64,000 nt of DNA from Sphingobacterium alkalisoli (GTDB taxonomy: Bacteria > Bacteroidota > Bacteroidia > Sphingobacteriales > Sphingobacteriaceae), in contig NZ_SUKA01000003.1 of the NCBI RefSeq assembly GCF_005049105.1, positions 372,001-436,000 on the forward strand, given 5' to 3'. Shown one piece after another: positions 6,710-15,094 of this stretch. Within the stretch, counting starts at the first letter, position 1. Each line of letters starts with the position of its first letter. The notes under the pieces were generated by a model. The model had not been told where the DNA came from. It made no database searches and saw nothing but the letters and a program-made list of their open reading frames with translations. The position numbers were made by a program, and so were the translations under genes.

Positions 6710-8176
6710 CTATATATTACTTCTCAGGTATCCCTGAAAGTTATCCTGAAACTCTAGTCCGTTATCCAACCTGTATTTACTCAATTTATTGTTTAAGGTT
6801 AATCCCCACAACACAAACTCGCTGAGAAAATAAACATCTTCTTTTTTTGTATCTGGCTGATACTTCTGTATTACCCTAACGATGGGATCTACTTGCTCCA
6901 ATGTATGCTGATAGTCTACATCATTGAGTTCATCTGGTAGTTGAATACCGTCTGAATTTAAGAACCATCGCACAATTTCGTCGTAAGGATATTGCTCGTT
7001 TTCCTTTTCCAGTTTTTCAATTTTAGGAAATAAGGTTGGGAACAATGTCTTCACCGCACTTTCTATCAGCTGTATAGCTACAGCGGCAGCGCCTTCCTGC
7101 TCACCTTCATACACCAACTCTACTTTTCCCGTAATAGCCGGAACGATCCCCATAAAATCACTCAACCGCACCGCTGTAGCCGTATCTCCATTTCTCAGCA
7201 TGCGCAGTTCGGCAGTACTGAGCAAATTTTGAAATGCCGTAATCCCCATTCGCGCACTGACACCACTTTTTACATCGATGTATTCGCTATTCCGTGCTTC
7301 AAAACTAATCTGTTCCAATATATCCCGTGCCAATTCGGGAACATAGATTTGCTCCTTTTGAACAGCTTCCAAGCCCGCTTCCTGCTCGGTTATCGCTTTG
7401 GCTACTGTCACAGTAGCGGGATAATGTGTTAGAATCTGAGAACCTATGCGGTCTTTCAAAGGTGTTACAATACTTCCTCTATTCGTGTAGTCTTCGGGGT
7501 TGGCTGTAAAGACAAACTGTAGATCTAAAGGTAATCGCAACTTAAATCCACGGATTTGTATATCGCCTTCCTGCAGTATATTAAAGAGTGCCACTTGAAT
7601 TCTAGCTTGCAAATCGGGTAACTCGTTGATCACGAATATCGACCGGTTGGCCCGCGGGATCATCCCGAAATGGATCACGCGATCATCTGCATAGCTCAGC
7701 CTCAAATTCGCCGCTTTTATAGGGTCTACGTCGCCGATCAGATCGGCAACCGTTACATCCGGTGTAGCTAATTTCTCGGAGAACCGCTCGCTCCGGTGAA
7801 GCCAGCTGATTGGTGTGCTGTCACCTTTTTCTTTCATTAACTCGACGGCATAACGGGAAATAGGTTTATACGGATCGTCGTTAATTTCAGAACCTTCGAC
7901 TGTCGGGACATATTCATCCAATAAATTCACCATTAACCTGGCCAATCGTGTTTTTGCCTGGCCACGAAGTCCCAAGAAATTGATGTTATGCTTGGAGAGG
8001 ATAGCTCTTTCTAATTCCGGAATCACCGTATCCTCATAGCCGTGCACGCCTTCAAAAACAGTTTCGCCACTGCGTATTTTCTCAATCAGATTCTTACGCA
8101 GTTCCTCTTTTATGCCTTTGGGCATATATCCTGCACTTTTCAACTCTCCAAAAGTCTTAATCGTCGTATAATTCAT
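6710..8176 (-). CDS. MoxR/Mg-chelatase-like AAA+ ATPase
   Basis: 488 residues with an AAA+ core in the first two thirds. The Walker A position reads GLRGQAKT (69-76), with Ala where the last Gly is usual. The Walker B-like strand reads IFVINELPDL with Asn before Glu, and is followed by FTANPEDYTNRG (sensor-like) and LKDRIGSQ (arginine-finger region). The C-terminal about 150 residues are helical. MoxR-type ATPases partner with VWA proteins to remodel or insert cofactors into client complexes; the VWA gene lies 26 bases upstream in the same operon. The pairing with rtcB suggests an RNA-repair or stress client, which is inference. A Mg-chelatase role is unlikely because no tetrapyrrole genes are present. 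Confidence 0.8.
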   Translation of the reverse strand: MNYTTIKTFGELKSAGYMPKGIKEELRKNLIEKIRSGETVFEGVHGYEDTVIPELERAILSKHNINFLGLRGQAKTRLARLMVNLLDEYVPTVEGSEINDDPYKPISRYAVELMKEKGDSTPISWLHRSERFSEKLATPDVTVADLIGDVDPIKAANLRLSYADDRVIHFGMIPRANRSIFVINELPDLQARIQVALFNILQEGDIQIRGFKLRLPLDLQFVFTANPEDYTNRGSIVTPLKDRIGSQILTHYPATVTVAKAITEQEAGLEAVQKEQIYVPELARDILEQISFEARNSEYIDVKSGVSARMGITAFQNLLSTAELRMLRNGDTATAVRLSDFMGIVPAITGKVELVYEGEQEGAAAVAIQLIESAVKTLFPTLFPKIEKLEKENEQYPYDEIVRWFLNSDGIQLPDELNDVDYQHTLEQVDPIVRVIQKYQPDTKKEDVYFLSEFVLWGLTLNNKLSKYRLDNGLEFQDNFQGYLRSNI

Positions 8177-8202
8177 GTATTGTAGTTGTTTAAATCAATA
8201 GT

Positions 8203-9324
8203 TTATCGTATTCTCTTTTTACGATTGTCCTCGTAATCTTCAAAGATCATTTCACCTAAGTTACCCAATCCCGTATAGTAAGCCTTGCCGCGGTTCGAAG
8301 CTGTAAATTCATCGACAAACTCCTGAAGATATGGATCGGAAGTGATCATAAAGGTGGTGATCGGTATCCCTAGCTTTCGGGCTTGCGCAGCGATACTGTA
8401 GCATTTACTAGTAATGATAGGATCCAACCCATTAGGATTCTTATAGTATGTGCCATCTGGCATATTCAAACAGCTTGGTTTGCCATCCGTAATCATAAAT
8501 ATTTGCTTGTTTGCATGGCGTTTACGTCTGAGTATATCCAAAGCCAGCTGTACGCCTGCGACGGTATTGGTGTGAAATGGTCCCACTTGCAGGTAAGGTA
8601 GATCTTTGATCGCTATAGACCAAGCATCGTTACCAAATACAATGACATCCAGTGAATCTTTGGGATAGCGCGTGAGGATCAGTTCTGACAACGCCATAGC
8701 CACTTTCTTGGCTGGTGTGATGCGGTCTTCGCCGTACAAGATCATGCTATGGCTGATATCAATCATCAATACGGTGCTCATCTGCGACTTAAATTGGGTA
8801 TCTTCCACGACTAAATCATTTTCCGATAAGCTAAAATCACCTATCCCATGGTTGACCTGTGCATTCTTTAAACTCTCTGTAATGGAAATTTTGTCCAGAT
8901 TATCGCCATATTGATAGCTTCTAAAATCTCCCGTATTCTCATCACTTTGGCCACTGTATTTGGTTTTGTGATTGCCCGATTTACCTTTACGCATCTTTCC
9001 GAATATCTGCTCCAACGCATTTTGCCGCAGCGCCTTCTCCATCTTCGAGCTGAGCCCCGCTCCCCCATTTCCATCCAAATCCGGACGCTCGACGATATAA
9101 CCTTTATTTTTTAAATCTTCTATAAAGTCGTCCACAGTATATTCGGGGGTAGTTAACTTAAACTCTTTGTCCAACTGCCGTAACCAATCGACAGCTTCAT
9201 CAAAGTCACCGGCAGTATGGGTGATGAGTTCCATGAAAATTTCAAACAACTTATCAAAAGGTGCCTGAAAGGACTCTTCATACTGTTTAAAGACAAATCC
9301 TCTATTTCTCTCCGCATTTTTCAT
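8203..9324 (-). CDS. VWA-domain protein, partner of the AAA+ ATPase
   Basis: 373 residues. A helical N-terminal part (1-110) is followed by a basic, Gly/Lys-rich linker (about 108-135) and a von Willebrand A domain from about 180 with the MIDAS motif DISHS (189-193), a downstream threonine region (FHTNTVAG) and ITDGKPS. There is no signal peptide or membrane segment, so it is cytoplasmic. It is first in the operon and the ATPase follows after 26 bases, the usual arrangement of MoxR-VWA chaperone pairs. VWA proteins bind clients through a MIDAS metal. It is not a Ro60/TROVE protein as far as can be seen. Confidence 0.8.
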   Translation of the reverse strand: MKNAERNRGFVFKQYEESFQAPFDKLFEIFMELITHTAGDFDEAVDWLRQLDKEFKLTTPEYTVDDFIEDLKNKGYIVERPDLDGNGGAGLSSKMEKALRQNALEQIFGKMRKGKSGNHKTKYSGQSDENTGDFRSYQYGDNLDKISITESLKNAQVNHGIGDFSLSENDLVVEDTQFKSQMSTVLMIDISHSMILYGEDRITPAKKVAMALSELILTRYPKDSLDVIVFGNDAWSIAIKDLPYLQVGPFHTNTVAGVQLALDILRRKRHANKQIFMITDGKPSCLNMPDGTYYKNPNGLDPIITSKCYSIAAQARKLGIPITTFMITSDPYLQEFVDEFTASNRGKAYYTGLGNLGEMIFEDYEDNRKKRIR

Positions 9325-9564
9325 CTAATCTATACTTTATTTAAGGGTGATGAGAGCTCGATCTCAATTTCTTACGCTAAATTTACGATATAATAATCGC
9401 TTTTTTGGCTCGAAATATCACAATAATATCATTATCGTAGGCTTAAGTGGTCGGTTGGAAATTCCGAACAACCAAATATTGTCCCCATTTTTTAACCCAC
9501 ATAATATCCGGACTGATTATGCGTTATATAAGTAATTTCATAATTTAGGTTAATAATTGGTTTG
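9325..9564. other. Intergenic stretch without a recognised gene
   Basis: Upstream of the VWA operon. I see no convincing ORF, tRNA or consensus promoter here. It ends at an intrinsic-terminator-like hairpin on the plus strand that has no coding gene before it, so an unannotated short transcript is possible. Confidence 0.4.
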
Positions 9565-9605
9565 GTAAGATCCCGTTGCTCCCCGCTACGGGATCTTACA
9601 TTTTT
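9565..9605 (+). terminator. Orphan terminator-like hairpin
   Basis: GTAAGATCCCGT (9565-9576) pairs perfectly with ACGGGATCTTAC (9588-9599) around an 11-base loop, followed by A and five T. No plus-strand gene precedes it; the nearest neighbour (VWA) points away. Confidence 0.65.
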
Positions 9606-9692
9606 AACGAACCTAACTTTGCTGTCTTAATTTTGCATTACCAATCGTTACGGGTAATTTTGAGTACGACCGTTCAAAAAGAAAAAAATGAA

Positions 9693-9818
9693 ATGAACAT
9701 CCGGAAACTGAAAAACTTAGGCTTGAAGATCATACGGCTCATTTTTAATTTCCTGGTAGAACCTCTCACCCAGGGTGATAAGCTACTAACTACGAATCTA
9801 GTCGACAACAAATTATAA
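9693..9818 (+). CDS. Possible small protein (41 residues)
   Basis: ATG at 9693 opens a 41-codon frame ending TAA at 9816-9818. The product starts with a basic, amphipathic stretch (MNIRKLKNLGLKIIRLIFNF) and ends TTNLVDNKL. An upstream ATG at 9688 is followed after one codon by a stop. No homology is recognised. It lies between the orphan terminator and murQ, and could be chance. Confidence 0.2.
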   Translation: MNIRKLKNLGLKIIRLIFNFLVEPLTQGDKLLTTNLVDNKL

Positions 9819-9905
9819 AGATTGTTGTAAGTAGTGAGCAAAATTTATTTCGAAACGGAGTAAGTAGTTAGCTTGAAATAGGTGTCTTTAGATTTAAACA
9901 GGCAT

Positions 9906-10721
9906 ATGATATTACATACCGAACAAGAATCTGCTTACAGCAATCTAGATTTACTATCTACAGAAGATATATTGAAAGCAATTAATCAAGAAGATCAGAC
10001 TGTCGCAATAGCCGTCGCAAATTGCATTACGGCTATACATAGTCTTGTTGACAATCTTGTGTATAAGTTAGCACGAGGTGGACGATTATTTTATGTCGGA
10101 GCGGGTACTAGTGGTCGACTAGGAATTTTAGATGCCTCCGAATGTCCGCCGACCTTTGGCGTGGACAGCGAAATAATACAGGGTATCATTGCAGGCGGAG
10201 ACCAAGCAATACGCAACGCCGTTGAAAATGCCGAAGATGACATGGACGACGGTTGGAAAACCTTAACACATTTACAGATAAATTCTAATGACTTTCTGAT
10301 CGGTATATCGGCATCAGGCACCACACCGTATGTATTGAGTACATTGAAATACGCACGAGAAAATGGTATATTAACGGGCTGTATTGTTTGTAATGCCAAC
10401 TCACCTATTGCAAAAGTATCGTCCTATCCTATAGCAATCCATACTGGTGCTGAATTTCTGACCGGTTCGACACGTATGAAAGCGGGGACTGCACAGAAGA
10501 TGGTATTGAATATGATAAGCACTGCGGCTATGATCCGCATGGGCAAAGTGCTGGGAAATAAAATGGTCGACATGCAATTAAGCAACGATAAGCTTAGAAA
10601 TAGGGCCGTGCGTATTCTAGTAGAAGAAGCTGGCTGTACTAGCGTAAAAGCACGACAATTAATCGAAAAACACCAAAAGATTAGATTGGCAATGGAAGAA
10701 CTTAAAAGCGAAGTTAAATAA
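9906..10721 (+). CDS. murQ: N-acetylmuramic acid 6-phosphate etherase
   Basis: 271 residues from the ATG at 9906. This start gives MILHTEQESAYSNLD, which matches the common MurQ beginning; a GTG at 9882 would add eight residues. A SIS-type sugar-phosphate isomerase fold holds GAGTSGRLGILDASECPPTFGV (about residues 63-84), IAGGDQAIRNAVENAEDD and GSTRMKAGTAQKMVLN. MurQ cleaves the D-lactyl ether of MurNAc-6-P to give GlcNAc-6-P in cell-wall recycling in the cytoplasm. No MurNAc kinase or transporter lies beside it. The ECF sigma gene follows after 13 bases and may be cotranscribed. Confidence 0.93.
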   Translation: MILHTEQESAYSNLDLLSTEDILKAINQEDQTVAIAVANCITAIHSLVDNLVYKLARGGRLFYVGAGTSGRLGILDASECPPTFGVDSEIIQGIIAGGDQAIRNAVENAEDDMDDGWKTLTHLQINSNDFLIGISASGTTPYVLSTLKYARENGILTGCIVCNANSPIAKVSSYPIAIHTGAEFLTGSTRMKAGTAQKMVLNMISTAAMIRMGKVLGNKMVDMQLSNDKLRNRAVRILVEEAGCTSVKARQLIEKHQKIRLAMEELKSEVK

Positions 10722-10734
10722 GAACGGTGGCAAC

Positions 10735-11346
10735 ATGAATATAAACGATTTAGATATAAAGGAGCTTTTTGAAGCGATTGCAAATGATGATCGAAACGCA
10801 TTCGCTCGGTTACATCAAAGTTCCTTTCACACCTTAAAGCAATACGCTTTTGTTATTCTAAAATCGGAGGAGCTGGCCGAAGAAGCAACTTCGGATGTGT
10901 TCATGAAGCTTTGGACCGGACGCACTAATCTACCTACTGTCCAACACCCCAAAACGTACATTTTCAAGGCGTTGAAGAATATTTGCTTAAACAAGATCCG
11001 AAAGGATAAAAGCAATTTACCACGAACAGTAGAATTAGAATCTAACGATTTAGCAGTCAGCTTCTTTGACAGTCCAGCGGATATCATGGAGACCAAGGAA
11101 TTATTTAAGTTACTAGATGCCATGGTTGAAGCATTACCAGCGCAACGCAAAATTATCTTCAGACTTGTCAAGGATCAAGGTTTAAAACACAAGGACGTGG
11201 CTGAACTATTGAACATTTCCACCAGAACGGTAGAAAACCAACTTTATAAAGCAGTAAAACAACTGGCTCAGCTTATTGAAGTCTATTTAGGTACAAATCC
11301 TACGCAGAAGAAAAGGAATAGCCGCCTACTATTCTTATTTATCTAA
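10735..11346 (+). CDS. ECF RNA polymerase sigma factor (FecI-like)
   Basis: 203 residues with sigma region 2 (about 20-90, KQYAFVILKSEELAEEATSDVFMKLW) and region 4 (about 135-190, LPAQRKIIFRLVKDQGLKHKDVAELLNIS then the recognition helix TVENQLYKAVKQL). It is the Bacteroidota ECF type paired with FecR. The FecR gene begins 22 bases downstream and the receptor after it, so it probably directs the receptor promoter when the anti-sigma is inactivated. It starts 13 bases after murQ, which may supply its basal transcription. Confidence 0.92.
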   Translation: MNINDLDIKELFEAIANDDRNAFARLHQSSFHTLKQYAFVILKSEELAEEATSDVFMKLWTGRTNLPTVQHPKTYIFKALKNICLNKIRKDKSNLPRTVELESNDLAVSFFDSPADIMETKELFKLLDAMVEALPAQRKIIFRLVKDQGLKHKDVAELLNISTRTVENQLYKAVKQLAQLIEVYLGTNPTQKKRNSRLLFLFI

Positions 11347-11368
11347 ACGGCTCAAAAAAATATTGGTT

Positions 11369-12382
11369 ATGAACAAAGAAGATTTTTTAGCATTACTTTC
11401 AAAAAAGATATCAACTGGTCTGGATCGACAGGAACAGATCGATTATGACCTATATCTTCATCGACATGCGGATTACAAACCTGTAGCAGATCGTCTTAGG
11501 GCATATGTTAATCAAAGCGATAGTGTGGTCAGCCAGGCGCAACAGGCAAATCTGCAAAAAATTTGGATGAAACTCGGTGAATCTTCGTTGCCGCAAAAGA
11601 AACTAATAAGGAAAACGTCAATTATAGGTAAAATTGTCAGATTGGGTGCTGTGGCCGCTTTGCTATTATTTGTGATCTGGTATAGCAGTAAGGAAGAGCA
11701 CAATTCGACTATTGTAGATGTGACTTCTTTTACAGAAATGGCCAGCGGGAAAAACAAATCACTCGTTTCGATGGTGGATGGTACAATAGTCACCTTGGAT
11801 AGAAATGCCACTCTTTTCGTCAACACTGACTTTGGACAACAGCAGCGGGAGGCCAAGTTAGTAGGTAATGCTAGATTTGATGTAGTGAAGAATCCAGACA
11901 TTCCCATGCGCATCCACCTAAATAATTGGGAAGTGGTCGTGACAGGAACTTCTTTTGATATCATACAAGATACGCTGTTAGACCAAAATGAACTTACCTT
12001 ATTCAATGGTGAAGTAATATTAAAACCAGCGGACTCGTCTGAAAAGACCTTAAAAATCTTACCCAACCAGAAAGTGACATGGAAATCTGAAAATCAACAT
12101 ATCAGCGATGTGAAAGTAAGTCAGTTATCGGAAATTGAGCGCATTAACAACCAAAACCAGTTTCGGGATAGTATTGTATTTAAAAATCAACGGTTTATTG
12201 ATTTAGCCAAAAAAATACAAGAAATATACACTGTAACGATCTTTTTTGAGAATAAAGAACTACAACGAAAGCGTTTCAGTGGTGTATTATATAAGATGTC
12301 TTTGGAGGAGTTCTTGGATGCGTTAAAAGCAACATATCCTTTTGAATATGAACGCCAAGATTCAATGGTAATAATCAGGTAA
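11369..12382 (+). CDS. FecR-family anti-sigma factor
   Basis: 337 residues from the ATG at 11369 (a TTG at 11363 would add two). A cytoplasmic N-terminal anti-sigma segment of about 85 residues is followed by one membrane helix (about 88-105, IVRLGAVAALLLFVIWY). The periplasmic FecR domain (GNARFDVVKNPDIPMRIHL, VVVTGTSFDI) comes next, and the C-terminal DUF4974-like domain is RFSGVLYKMSLEEFLDALKATYPFEY. It would hold the sigma factor until the STN domain of the receptor encoded six bases downstream signals. Gene order sigma-antisigma-receptor supports this. Confidence 0.92.
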   Translation: MNKEDFLALLSKKISTGLDRQEQIDYDLYLHRHADYKPVADRLRAYVNQSDSVVSQAQQANLQKIWMKLGESSLPQKKLIRKTSIIGKIVRLGAVAALLLFVIWYSSKEEHNSTIVDVTSFTEMASGKNKSLVSMVDGTIVTLDRNATLFVNTDFGQQQREAKLVGNARFDVVKNPDIPMRIHLNNWEVVVTGTSFDIIQDTLLDQNELTLFNGEVILKPADSSEKTLKILPNQKVTWKSENQHISDVKVSQLSEIERINNQNQFRDSIVFKNQRFIDLAKKIQEIYTVTIFFENKELQRKRFSGVLYKMSLEEFLDALKATYPFEYERQDSMVIIR

Positions 12383-12387
12383 TATCG

Positions 12388-15009
12388 ATGAAAAGAGCTA
12401 TCATATTAGTGGTTTTATCTTGCGCATTATTTTGTTGCTTTGGACAGCAAAAGTCGGTTCAGCTAGCGAAGGGCACGTTTACTTTGAAGGAGATACTAGA
12501 AATGATTCAGATGCAAACCGGCATCATTATATTCTACAGCAATGAAGTGGTTACAGATGACATGAAATACAATAGTGCCGCGGAAGAGATAGATTTCCGT
12601 CTCCTTTTAGATCAGAGTTTAAAGCAGGCCGGATTGACCTATAAAAACATTGATGATAAGGTAATAGCTATTTATCCTGTTAATGTGCTGCAACAACCAA
12701 GGGCGGAAATTTCTGGTCGCGTTACGGATTCGACAGGTGTGGCTGTCGAGTTCGCTTCCCTTAGACTTTTTCAGGGAGACCGACTAATTTCTGTTTCCAG
12801 TACCGCACAAGATGGGAGCTTTGTGCTGAAAGAACTACTCAAGCCAGCCACAATGTATACGATCCAGATTTCCTCAATGAGTCATATGCCCAAAACCATC
12901 CGTTTTATATATCCTGATGATAAACCGCTACGTCTTATTGTACTATCCGTATCACAAATACAAATAAAGACAGTGGCTGTTAAAGCTTTCAAGCAACCTT
13001 TTGAACGGGTGGCGGATCGCTTTATTGTCAATGTGGAAGGTTCCTCTTTAGAAAGCGGACTTTCTACTTTGGAGATTTTACAGCGTTCTCCTGGGCTTTG
13101 GGTGGATCCAAACGGTAATATTCGTATTCGAGGCAATCAGGGTGTACAGGTTATGATAAATGATATCGTACAACGGATGTCGTCCGAACAACTGGCCGAA
13201 TACCTACGCAGCCTACCTTCGGAAAACATCAGTAAAATTGAAATCATTCCCAATCCCGCGGCCGAGTATGAAGCGGCTGGTACCGCGGGCATCATTCGTA
13301 TTGTCCTTCGAAAAAACGGCTTAGATGGATTCAGGGCAAACTTAATGGCTCGATACCTCCAACAAGTTAAGGATCCTTATTACAACGTGGGGACAATTAT
13401 GGATTTTAAGAAATCCAATTTTTACTTGACCGGTGTGCTCGGTTATTTAAGAAACGATGAATACATCATGGCGACAAACGATGTGACGTATGTAGACAAC
13501 AGCACATATCATAGCATAACAGATCGCTTTCGAGAAAGTAAAAGCTACAATGCGCGATTGACAACCATTTATGACATCCGAGATAACCAGAGCTTGGGGT
13601 TTCAGGCGCTCATTAATAAAAATAACACGGATCAAGACTTTTACACTGATAACACGCATCTTACAGCAGATGACACACTTTATAAACAGACCTCGAATAA
13701 CTGGCTGACTAATCCAACTCAGTTCAGCTCGACGTTGAACTACAACTGGAAACGTGATTCATTAGGTTCGTCATTAAAACTGTTAACAGATTTCGTGTCC
13801 AATAACCATCGGGAAGAAAACAATTACGTATTAACAGATTTTAATACGGGCGAAAATCAACAGTATGTCAATTACTCCCCCAGTAACACTAAAATATTCA
13901 GTATTCAATCCGATTGGACACAATATTATGCCTCAGGGTTGAATTGGCTCGCGGGATTAAAATTTATTAGTACGGAACGAAATAATGAGGTACTACGTAA
14001 CAACTTAATTGGGAATATCTGGATAAAAGATGAAGGACTGAGTAACGAGTTTACATATAACGAAAGACTCTTCATGGGGTATGCAGCAATCAATTACAAA
14101 AGAAACAAATCATCGGTGAAGGCGGGCCTTCGGGCAGAATACACCGATGTAAATGCACTATCTATTACTTTGGGTGAGCGGGTTCCGCAGAATTACCTCA
14201 ATTTTTTTCCATCTATTTTTCTGTTGCACGAATTAGGTGATAGCAAGAATGCTCTCTTTTTGAACTATGCAAAACGCATCCGGAGACCCTCTTTTAGAGA
14301 TCTAAATCCGTATACCTTGCAGATCGATGACTTCATCCTATTGCAGGGAAATGCCGAATTGACGCCAGAATTCACGCATCGGGTACAGAGTGGTTTTCAA
14401 TTCAAAAATGGTGCTGCAGCAGATCTCTATTTTGCGTACAACAAAGACAAAATTGCCTTGTTCACCGAAACCATAGATAATAAAATACTGGCCTATCAAT
14501 CTAGAAACTTTGGTTATAGCATAGATTACGGAGCTAATTTCTTTACACCTTGGAAAATTTATGCCTGGTGGTCGGGACAATTCAACACAGCTTGGTACAA
14601 AACAAATTTTGAAATTGATGGCAACGACTTGTCGCAACAGACTTGGGAAGCAAGTGTCTTTCAATCCTTCAAAATCAAAAAATGGCTTGATAGCTCGTTA
14701 TATTTAGGATACGTCTCACCGACTATTTCAGCGAACACCAAATTTGCAAATCAATTCTACTCTTCTTTAACACTATCAAAAAGGATCGCAAAGGATAAAG
14801 GAAAAGTTAGCCTGCATTGGAACGATATCTTCAATACATCCCGGGAAAGGGAATGGACAGCAAGAAATGGAACATTTATAAACTTTTATCAGAAAAGACC
14901 GACGCAGGTATTCGGTATCTCGCTTAGCTATATGATTTCAAGAGGTAAAAAAATTGAAGATAAGAACCTAGAAGAAAGCAGCAAAGAAATCAAAAGTAGA
15001 GCCAACTAG
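12388..15009 (+). CDS. STN-domain TonB-dependent outer-membrane receptor (OMP_b-brl_3 type)
   Basis: 873 residues: a signal peptide (1-19), an STN signalling domain (about 22-95), a carboxypeptidase-regulatory-like beta-sandwich (about 105-190, ISGRVTDSTGVAVEFASLRL), a plug-like domain (about 210-310, LEILQRSPGLWVDPNGNIRIRG) and a beta-barrel of the outer-membrane-barrel family 3 type. It is shorter than SusC proteins and has no SusD beside it, so the cargo is probably small (metal chelate, peptide or lipid-like) or the role mainly sensing. The STN domain fits the adjacent FecR/ECF pair. Substrate unknown. Confidence 0.88.
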   Translation: MKRAIILVVLSCALFCCFGQQKSVQLAKGTFTLKEILEMIQMQTGIIIFYSNEVVTDDMKYNSAAEEIDFRLLLDQSLKQAGLTYKNIDDKVIAIYPVNVLQQPRAEISGRVTDSTGVAVEFASLRLFQGDRLISVSSTAQDGSFVLKELLKPATMYTIQISSMSHMPKTIRFIYPDDKPLRLIVLSVSQIQIKTVAVKAFKQPFERVADRFIVNVEGSSLESGLSTLEILQRSPGLWVDPNGNIRIRGNQGVQVMINDIVQRMSSEQLAEYLRSLPSENISKIEIIPNPAAEYEAAGTAGIIRIVLRKNGLDGFRANLMARYLQQVKDPYYNVGTIMDFKKSNFYLTGVLGYLRNDEYIMATNDVTYVDNSTYHSITDRFRESKSYNARLTTIYDIRDNQSLGFQALINKNNTDQDFYTDNTHLTADDTLYKQTSNNWLTNPTQFSSTLNYNWKRDSLGSSLKLLTDFVSNNHREENNYVLTDFNTGENQQYVNYSPSNTKIFSIQSDWTQYYASGLNWLAGLKFISTERNNEVLRNNLIGNIWIKDEGLSNEFTYNERLFMGYAAINYKRNKSSVKAGLRAEYTDVNALSITLGERVPQNYLNFFPSIFLLHELGDSKNALFLNYAKRIRRPSFRDLNPYTLQIDDFILLQGNAELTPEFTHRVQSGFQFKNGAAADLYFAYNKDKIALFTETIDNKILAYQSRNFGYSIDYGANFFTPWKIYAWWSGQFNTAWYKTNFEIDGNDLSQQTWEASVFQSFKIKKWLDSSLYLGYVSPTISANTKFANQFYSSLTLSKRIAKDKGKVSLHWNDIFNTSREREWTARNGTFINFYQKRPTQVFGISLSYMISRGKKIEDKNLEESSKEIKSRAN

Positions 15010-15044
15010 ATCTAAACTTTCTTAACGAGAACTGCATAATTGCG

Positions 15045-15076
15045 TTTCCAAATATTTCAACTTATTATTATCTTCG
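15045..15076 (+). promoter_or_regulatory. Candidate promoter of the DUF3857 gene
   Basis: TTTC (15045-15048), 20 bases, TATCTTCG (15069-15076): one mismatch in each Bacteroidota box, 18 bases before the start codon. It suggests separate expression from the receptor operon. Confidence 0.4.
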
Positions 15077-15094
15077 TTCAAGATTATTAACTAC

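Noticed and set aside
8203..9324. VWA protein as a Ro60/TROVE RNA-binding protein linked to RtcB
   Set aside because: The N-terminal part does not show the HEAT-like TROVE ring pattern and is too short; only the VWA MIDAS motif is supported.
9347..9535. 62-residue plus-strand frame in the spacer upstream of the VWA operon
   Set aside because: No recognisable start signal, domain or hydrophobic pattern; kept only as an intergenic stretch ending in a terminator.
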